64,000 nucleotides of DNA, from assembly GCF_024347095.1 (NCBI RefSeq), contig NZ_AP024903.1, positions 1,550,001 to 1,614,000 on the forward strand. Direction: 5' to 3'. A program made the position numbers and the translations under genes. Below the pieces are notes generated by a model. The model worked only from the letters and a program-made list of their open reading frames with translations, did no database searches and was not told the DNA's origin. Below, piece after piece: positions 59,513 through 64,000 of the stretch. Each line of letters begins with the position of its first letter. Within the stretch, counting starts at the first letter, position 1. Source of the DNA: Vibrio rhizosphaerae. Lineage in GTDB: Bacteria > Pseudomonadota > Gammaproteobacteria > Enterobacterales > Vibrionaceae.

Positions 59513-60967
59513 TCATAATAACGGGTTAAAAAGATAGAAAATCCGTTCTAACAGACGGTTGTAATGAGGGCGGTTTTGCCAATTCTCATCTGTCACGGGA
59601 TAAGACTGCTGGATATATTCATCCTGCAATTGAGATAGTTTTTGGGTAAATTCAATATCATCAACGGCCAGCGTGACTTCAAAATTTAACCATAGACTTC
59701 GCATATCCATGTTGACGGTGCCGACCAGACAAAATTGTTGGTCGATAACAACGGATTTGGTGTGGAGCAGGCCCCCATAAAACTCATAGATGGCGATACC
59801 GATGTCGAGCAACTCGCCGTAAAAAGAGCGAGATGCCCATTTGACCATCGTTGAGTCATTTTTGTGAGGGATAATGAGGTCAATTTTAATGCCTCGTTGT
59901 GCTGCAGTTTTCAGTGCAGAAAGCAGCTCAGAGCTGGGTACGAAATAAGGGGTCGTGATTCGAATCGACTGATTCGACTGATGAATCGCGAGGATCAATG
60001 CCTGAGAAATCAAGTATTCGGGCATGCCCGGGCCGGAGGGGACAACCTGAATCGGATGGCGAGGTAACCCCGCATCGATGCGGCACTGAGGAATCTGCGG
60101 AAACTCTCTGACACCTGTTTCAAACTCCCAGTCCCAGCAATGGATCGCTGCCAGTACATTCACCGTCGGCCCGGTGAGGCGCACCATAATATCAATCCAC
60201 TGACCGACACCGGAGTCTTGTTTGAAAAACGCTGGATCCACCAGATTCATTGAACCGGTGTAAGCCACCATGTCGTCAATCACAATAATTTTTCGGTGTT
60301 GGCGGAGATCGAGACGATGTAAAAAAATACGCCACGGCCGGACTTCGAGTGCCTGAACGATTTGGATGCCGGCATCGGTCATCATCTGATACCAATGACT
60401 TTTGATAAAGCGATGGCTGCCCGCAGAATCAAGCAGTATTTTGACGTTAACACCTCGTTTCACTGCCTGTATGAGACTTGAGGCGACAGCATCTGCCAAG
60501 CCGCCAACATGCCAGATATAGAAAACCATGCGGATCGAACGCTGTGCTTGTTCAATATCGGTAATAATCGAATTCAGAATAACTTTTGGATCGCGCTGGA
60601 GAGCCAGTGTGTTACCGCTGAGCGCCGGAATCCCCATACGATGATTACAAAGTTCATCGATTTTATAGATATGTGCGCCCATATTTTCTGTAATGTGCGC
60701 CTGACAGTGATTCAGTTGCGTAAACCATTCACCGAAAGAAGGGGACATCGCTTTTGCTCGTTCAGCCCTTTTTCTTCCCAGGTTTAGTTCGCCGAACAGG
60801 AAATAGCAGAACACGCCAAGAATGGGCAGAATATAGATCACCATCAGCCAAGCCAGAGAAACACTGACGGCTCTCTTTTTAAAGACAATCCGGAATGTCA
60901 CCAGCGCGACCAGTAACCAATAGATACCAATGCTGACTAAAGTGAGGATGTGATAAATTTTATCCAT
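59513..60967 (-). CDS. clsA: Cardiolipin synthase Cls (ClsA)
   Basis: Joins two phosphatidylglycerol molecules to form cardiolipin in the inner membrane. The 484-residue protein has two N-terminal helices (HILTLVSIGIYWLLVALVTF and AWLMVIYILPILGVFCYFLF) and two HxKxxxxD phospholipase-D motifs: HRKIIVID near residue 228 and HTKSVVID near residue 403. The ATG at 60967 matches the family start; an in-frame ATG at 60979 adds four residues. Confidence 0.95.
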   Translation of the reverse strand: MDKIYHILTLVSIGIYWLLVALVTFRIVFKKRAVSVSLAWLMVIYILPILGVFCYFLFGELNLGRKRAERAKAMSPSFGEWFTQLNHCQAHITENMGAHIYKIDELCNHRMGIPALSGNTLALQRDPKVILNSIITDIEQAQRSIRMVFYIWHVGGLADAVASSLIQAVKRGVNVKILLDSAGSHRFIKSHWYQMMTDAGIQIVQALEVRPWRIFLHRLDLRQHRKIIVIDDMVAYTGSMNLVDPAFFKQDSGVGQWIDIMVRLTGPTVNVLAAIHCWDWEFETGVREFPQIPQCRIDAGLPRHPIQVVPSGPGMPEYLISQALILAIHQSNQSIRITTPYFVPSSELLSALKTAAQRGIKIDLIIPHKNDSTMVKWASRSFYGELLDIGIAIYEFYGGLLHTKSVVIDQQFCLVGTVNMDMRSLWLNFEVTLAVDDIEFTQKLSQLQDEYIQQSYPVTDENWQNRPHYNRLLERIFYLFNPLL

Positions 60968-61042
60968 ATACCGTTGCATATCTGCTTTATATCTTCAGGG
61001 ATATTAAAGTGAAAGTATCGTTTAGGGAAGCAAGATTGATGG

Positions 61043-61073
61043 GCTTCCATCAATTGTTACAATTGATGGAAGC
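61043..61073. repeat. Perfect 14-base inverted repeat
   Basis: GCTTCCATCAATTG and CAATTGATGGAAGC flank a 3-base loop (TTA), in the gap between the MCP gene stop and the cls start. No T-tract follows on either strand. It could end the mcp transcript weakly or bind a dimeric regulator of cls. Confidence 0.6.
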
Positions 61074-61141
61074 AGGGAGCGAAGGTATTGGCAGCACATT
61101 CTCGTGTGCTTTGACACTTGAAGCGTCGGGTCTTTGCAGCG

Positions 61142-63310
61142 CTAGCCTCTGAGTTTAAATTGTTGAATCAAACGATTCAGTTGTTCAGATTGCTCTGTGA
61201 GTTCTTGTGCCGAACGCGCACACTGATCTGAATTGGAGGTATTTTGATGGGTGACTTCATCAATCTGATGGATTCCCAGATTAATTTGTTCTGCCCCTGT
61301 TGCCTGTTCTGTTGAGGCTTGAGCGATTTCATTCACTAAAGTAGAGGCTTCGCTAATACTACGTACTATCTGATTTAAGGCTTCTGCAGTCTGCTCGGAA
61401 AGCACAATGCCGCGCTGAGTTCTCTGCGATGATGTTTCGATAAGCGATGCCGTTTGCTGGACCGCTTTGGCACTGCGGGCGGCCAGTTGTCTCACTTCAT
61501 CGGCGACCACTGCAAAACCGCGTCCTTGCTCTCCGGCCCGGGCCGCTTCGATGGCGGCATTGAGTGCCAGTAAGTTAGTTTGTTCGGCAATTTCTTCAAT
61601 CGATTGAATGATCTGATTGATATCATGACCTGAGGATTCGATGTCGCGCATTGCATTGCGTAATTCAGTCATCAGTTCATTGCCATCTTCTGCGGAGCGG
61701 AGTGTTTGTTGTGATAAGGTTCGTGCTTGCTCTGCGTGGGTTGAGCTTTCTTTAATTTGTGCCGCAATCTGCGCAATTGTGGCACTGATTTCCGTAATTG
61801 AAGAAGAGGAGTGCGTGGCACCGTTGGCTAAATCCTGACTCAGTTCAGAGATAGTATCTGCGTTTTGGGTAATGACATGTGAGCGGTGATTGATCTGACT
61901 GACCAAGGTATTTAAGTCATCGACCATTTGGCTTAAGGCATGACCAAGCTGATCTTGATCCGAAGCGAGTTCTACCGTGAGGTTGAGATCCCCCCGGGAA
62001 ATCTGCTCAGCAACGGAGACCTGTTTTTGTAAGCTGTCAGCCATATTGTCCAGCGCATTCGATAACTGCCCAACTTCATCCGCTGCATGATAGTTCAGCC
62101 GGTGATGGAATTGACCGCTGGCAATTGATTTCGACATATTGACTGCTGCTAAAATCGGACGCGCTAGCGTTTTCGCCATCAGGAACAAGACTCCGATTGC
62201 CAGCATTGTAATACCCAAACCAATGATGATTTGCCAAGTCATGTTCTGCTGATTGTTTGTCATCAACTGTTGTGACAACTGATTGACATTCTCCAGCACT
62301 AAATCCCGGTCAACACGCACCAGAATGAACCAAGTCACGCCACTATTTCCTAATGAAATCGGCACATATATTTTGATGAGCTCTTCTTGGTCACTGGCCT
62401 GAGTAAACGCTTGTTTCTGCTGAATGACCTTCATGACCTCATCACTCTCATTACCAAATAAATCACGGACAGATTTGCCGATGAATGCGGGCTTTTGGCT
62501 GTCAGCAATGACGAGTCCGGTATCGGTCAGAATTGAAACCTGTGATTGGCCATTATAAAGCTGAGCTGAGATTTCTTGGCTGAGTTGTTGAACAAAATCA
62601 AGGTGATAGTCGGTACCGACTACACCCTGGAATTGACCATTAACCATGATGGGGGCGGATAGTGTTGCAAGCCAGACATTTTTACCTTGAACAACATAAG
62701 GTAAGGGAGCGGTGACGGTTTCACGCAAGGTTTGTTCCGGAACCTGATACCAAGCGCCTTTAATGACACCATTCGGATGTGCTTCTGTTGAATCATATTC
62801 AACCAAGGGTTGCACATCGATTTTGCCGGACTCATCACGTGTCCAATAGGGGGTATAACGTCCGGTTTTTTTATTGTTACCGTTCAGTCCGTTAGCGTAC
62901 AGATTATCTTGGCCGTCAAAAGCATTGGGGGCCCAGCAGCTGTATGTACCATTGAGGTCAGGATTATTTTTGAGAATCTCGACGAGCATATCATTAAATG
63001 ATTTTCGGGTCAGTTGCTCGGTCTGATGCGTGATTTGGTAGGTTTTTGCCGCAGAAGCAACTTCAGCCAGTGTCCGGGCGGCATTAAGGCCTTTCTCAAG
63101 ACGTCTGCTGATAGACTGAGCATAAGTTGATGCGGTTGCTTCGACTTTGCTGATGGTTGTCTGCTTGACAATTGTTGACACTTGGCGGGAAACAAGTTGC
63201 TGCGTTGCTGAAGAAGAATAAACACCATAGCCAACTAAAATACCGGAAGTGATAAACAAACAAATACCAGCTGCGAGTGCGATTTTGGTCTGAATCGACT
63301 TAAATGTCAT
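61142..63310 (-). CDS. Methyl-accepting chemotaxis protein with dCache sensor
   Basis: A 722-residue transducer. The order is transmembrane helix 1 (about 10-32), a periplasmic double-Cache sensor (about 45-345; [21 protein letters not shown] and [15 protein letters not shown]), helix 2 (about 355-377), HAMP (378-430) and a signalling coiled coil with tip [35 protein letters not shown] near 583. No CheR/CheB docking pentapeptide is at the C-terminus (ends LIQQFKLRG). Ligand unknown; dCache sensors often bind amino acids. AGGAAAA precedes the ATG. Confidence 0.95.
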   Translation of the reverse strand: MTFKSIQTKIALAAGICLFITSGILVGYGVYSSSATQQLVSRQVSTIVKQTTISKVEATASTYAQSISRRLEKGLNAARTLAEVASAAKTYQITHQTEQLTRKSFNDMLVEILKNNPDLNGTYSCWAPNAFDGQDNLYANGLNGNNKKTGRYTPYWTRDESGKIDVQPLVEYDSTEAHPNGVIKGAWYQVPEQTLRETVTAPLPYVVQGKNVWLATLSAPIMVNGQFQGVVGTDYHLDFVQQLSQEISAQLYNGQSQVSILTDTGLVIADSQKPAFIGKSVRDLFGNESDEVMKVIQQKQAFTQASDQEELIKIYVPISLGNSGVTWFILVRVDRDLVLENVNQLSQQLMTNNQQNMTWQIIIGLGITMLAIGVLFLMAKTLARPILAAVNMSKSIASGQFHHRLNYHAADEVGQLSNALDNMADSLQKQVSVAEQISRGDLNLTVELASDQDQLGHALSQMVDDLNTLVSQINHRSHVITQNADTISELSQDLANGATHSSSSITEISATIAQIAAQIKESSTHAEQARTLSQQTLRSAEDGNELMTELRNAMRDIESSGHDINQIIQSIEEIAEQTNLLALNAAIEAARAGEQGRGFAVVADEVRQLAARSAKAVQQTASLIETSSQRTQRGIVLSEQTAEALNQIVRSISEASTLVNEIAQASTEQATGAEQINLGIHQIDEVTHQNTSNSDQCARSAQELTEQSEQLNRLIQQFKLRG

Positions 63311-64000
63311 AAAATTATTTTCCTACACAATGATTCGATTTAACCAATGCATGATATCTCCGGGGGATGACACCAGCGCTTCATTGGCCTATTGAAACAG
63401 TCAATGTTTTCTATATTTTTTGCACTTTAGGCCTGATGTCATACATCGAATAAGATGCATACTTCATTAAATCGAACAGAAATGGACAAAATATAGCCTG
63501 ATCGTGATTAAATTGATTACATTTATTGTATGAATGATAAATCGATTTTTGTCTAGCCGACGGGTGTGGTTCAAACCTTCAGGTTCCTTCTAATGATAGG
63601 TGAATGTTCTCGGAATTTATAAATTTTGATGATAATTAATTGTGATTGACCTCTATTTTATGATTTATAGAACAAATGAGTAAAGAGACGCTGTCACGTG
63701 TGAAAAAAGAACAAGATGAAGAGAGAGTCAGGGATTTTGAAAGATGTTCTTGTGGTTTATTGGTTAAAAGAAGGATAAATCATGAGGTGTCTGGTTAAAA
63801 AAGCGGCATATAACTCGATAAAATAGGACACTATCAATAAATAAGACCGCTGGGCCTTCCAATTTTAAGGACAAACTGTTTTACTTGCCACGCTTTGAGA
63901 ATCAGTAGAATTTTGATTGAGTGTACACTTTATTTTACACCTGTCTGATGCTCTTCAGGGTAAACACAACATTGCATAAAATTGGTATAAAAATATGGCA
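63311..64000. other. Long non-coding tail of the window
   Basis: About 690 AT-rich bases with no confident gene. The left part must carry the mcp promoter. A 40-codon frame (63676-63798, MSKETLSRVKKEQDEERVRD...) ends in a Cys-rich stretch but has no good ribosome site and rare Arg codons (AGA/AGG), so it may be a remnant or chance. The next gene presumably begins beyond 64000. Confidence 0.5.

Overview
The window looks like a stretch of core chromosome from a marine gammaproteobacterium of the Vibrionaceae, very probably a Vibrio. Base composition is moderate, and almost every gene is a recognisable housekeeping or conserved Vibrio gene. The gene order matches what I remember of V. cholerae chromosome 1: metR-metE next to the aspS pilotin and yciIAB; trp operon-rnm-yciO-rluB-cydDC-trxB; sanA-DUF3392-maeA-purC-sulA-like; polB-uvrY-uvrC-pgsA; sapABCDF-pspF-pspABC-metC. 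I see no tRNA or rRNA genes, no CRISPR array, no intact insertion sequence, no prophage and no integron cassette.

Layout. 1-6.5 kb: the divergent metR/metE pair with two MetJ-type operators, then leftward aspS, yciI, yciA and yciB, then a rightward DUF2846 lipoprotein. 6.5-8 kb: a glutamate-type symporter. 8-15 kb: the leftward trpE-G-D-CF-B-A operon with a TrpR operator and a short leader that seems to have lost its attenuator. 15-17.6 kb: rightward rnm, yciO, rluB. 17.7-22.3 kb: leftward cydC, cydD, trxB. 22.7-24.6 kb: a translationally coupled pair, a 2OG-Fe(II) oxygenase and a SufS-like PLP enzyme. 24.7-35.1 kb: mostly leftward, with a DUF2797 protein, sanA, a DUF3392 membrane protein, maeA, purC (PurR box), a SulA-like inhibitor (LexA box), a Sel1/J-domain membrane protein, an OmpA-type lipoprotein, a DUF2786 protein and a CheX-like DUF3334 protein. 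35.3-41.9 kb: a large D-2-hydroxyglutarate dehydrogenase-type flavo-FeS protein, a small membrane methyltransferase, a DUF3581 protein, the yeiP-yciU pair and a nucleotidyltransferase-like protein. 41.9-48.2 kb: DNA polymerase II, a small unknown gene, then uvrY-uvrC-pgsA. 48.5-63.3 kb: fetB-like, a DUF2927 protein, sapABCDF, pspF/pspABC, metC, cls and a methyl-accepting chemotaxis protein. The last 690 bases hold no convincing gene.

How the parts fit. The clear pathways are methionine synthesis (metE, metR, metC), tryptophan synthesis (complete operon), DNA repair and SOS (uvrC, polB, sulA-like), envelope stress (psp, sap, cls, pgsA), purine synthesis (purC), and redox and respiration (cydDC, trxB, maeA, the FAD-FeS dehydrogenase). 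Regulation can be read directly at several sites: MetJ boxes, the TrpR operator, a PurR box, a LexA box and a sigma-54 promoter.

I found no obviously new multi-gene defence or biosynthetic system. The best leads are: the trp leader, which has a start-like leader peptide but no Trp codons and no terminator; a close inverted pair of perfect DnaA boxes beyond pgsA; the 2OG-Fe(II) oxygenase/SufS-like pair; and several enzymes in which a normally invariant residue is changed (the PspF GAFTGA loop, the symporter NMDG motif, the first Asp of a nucleotidyltransferase).
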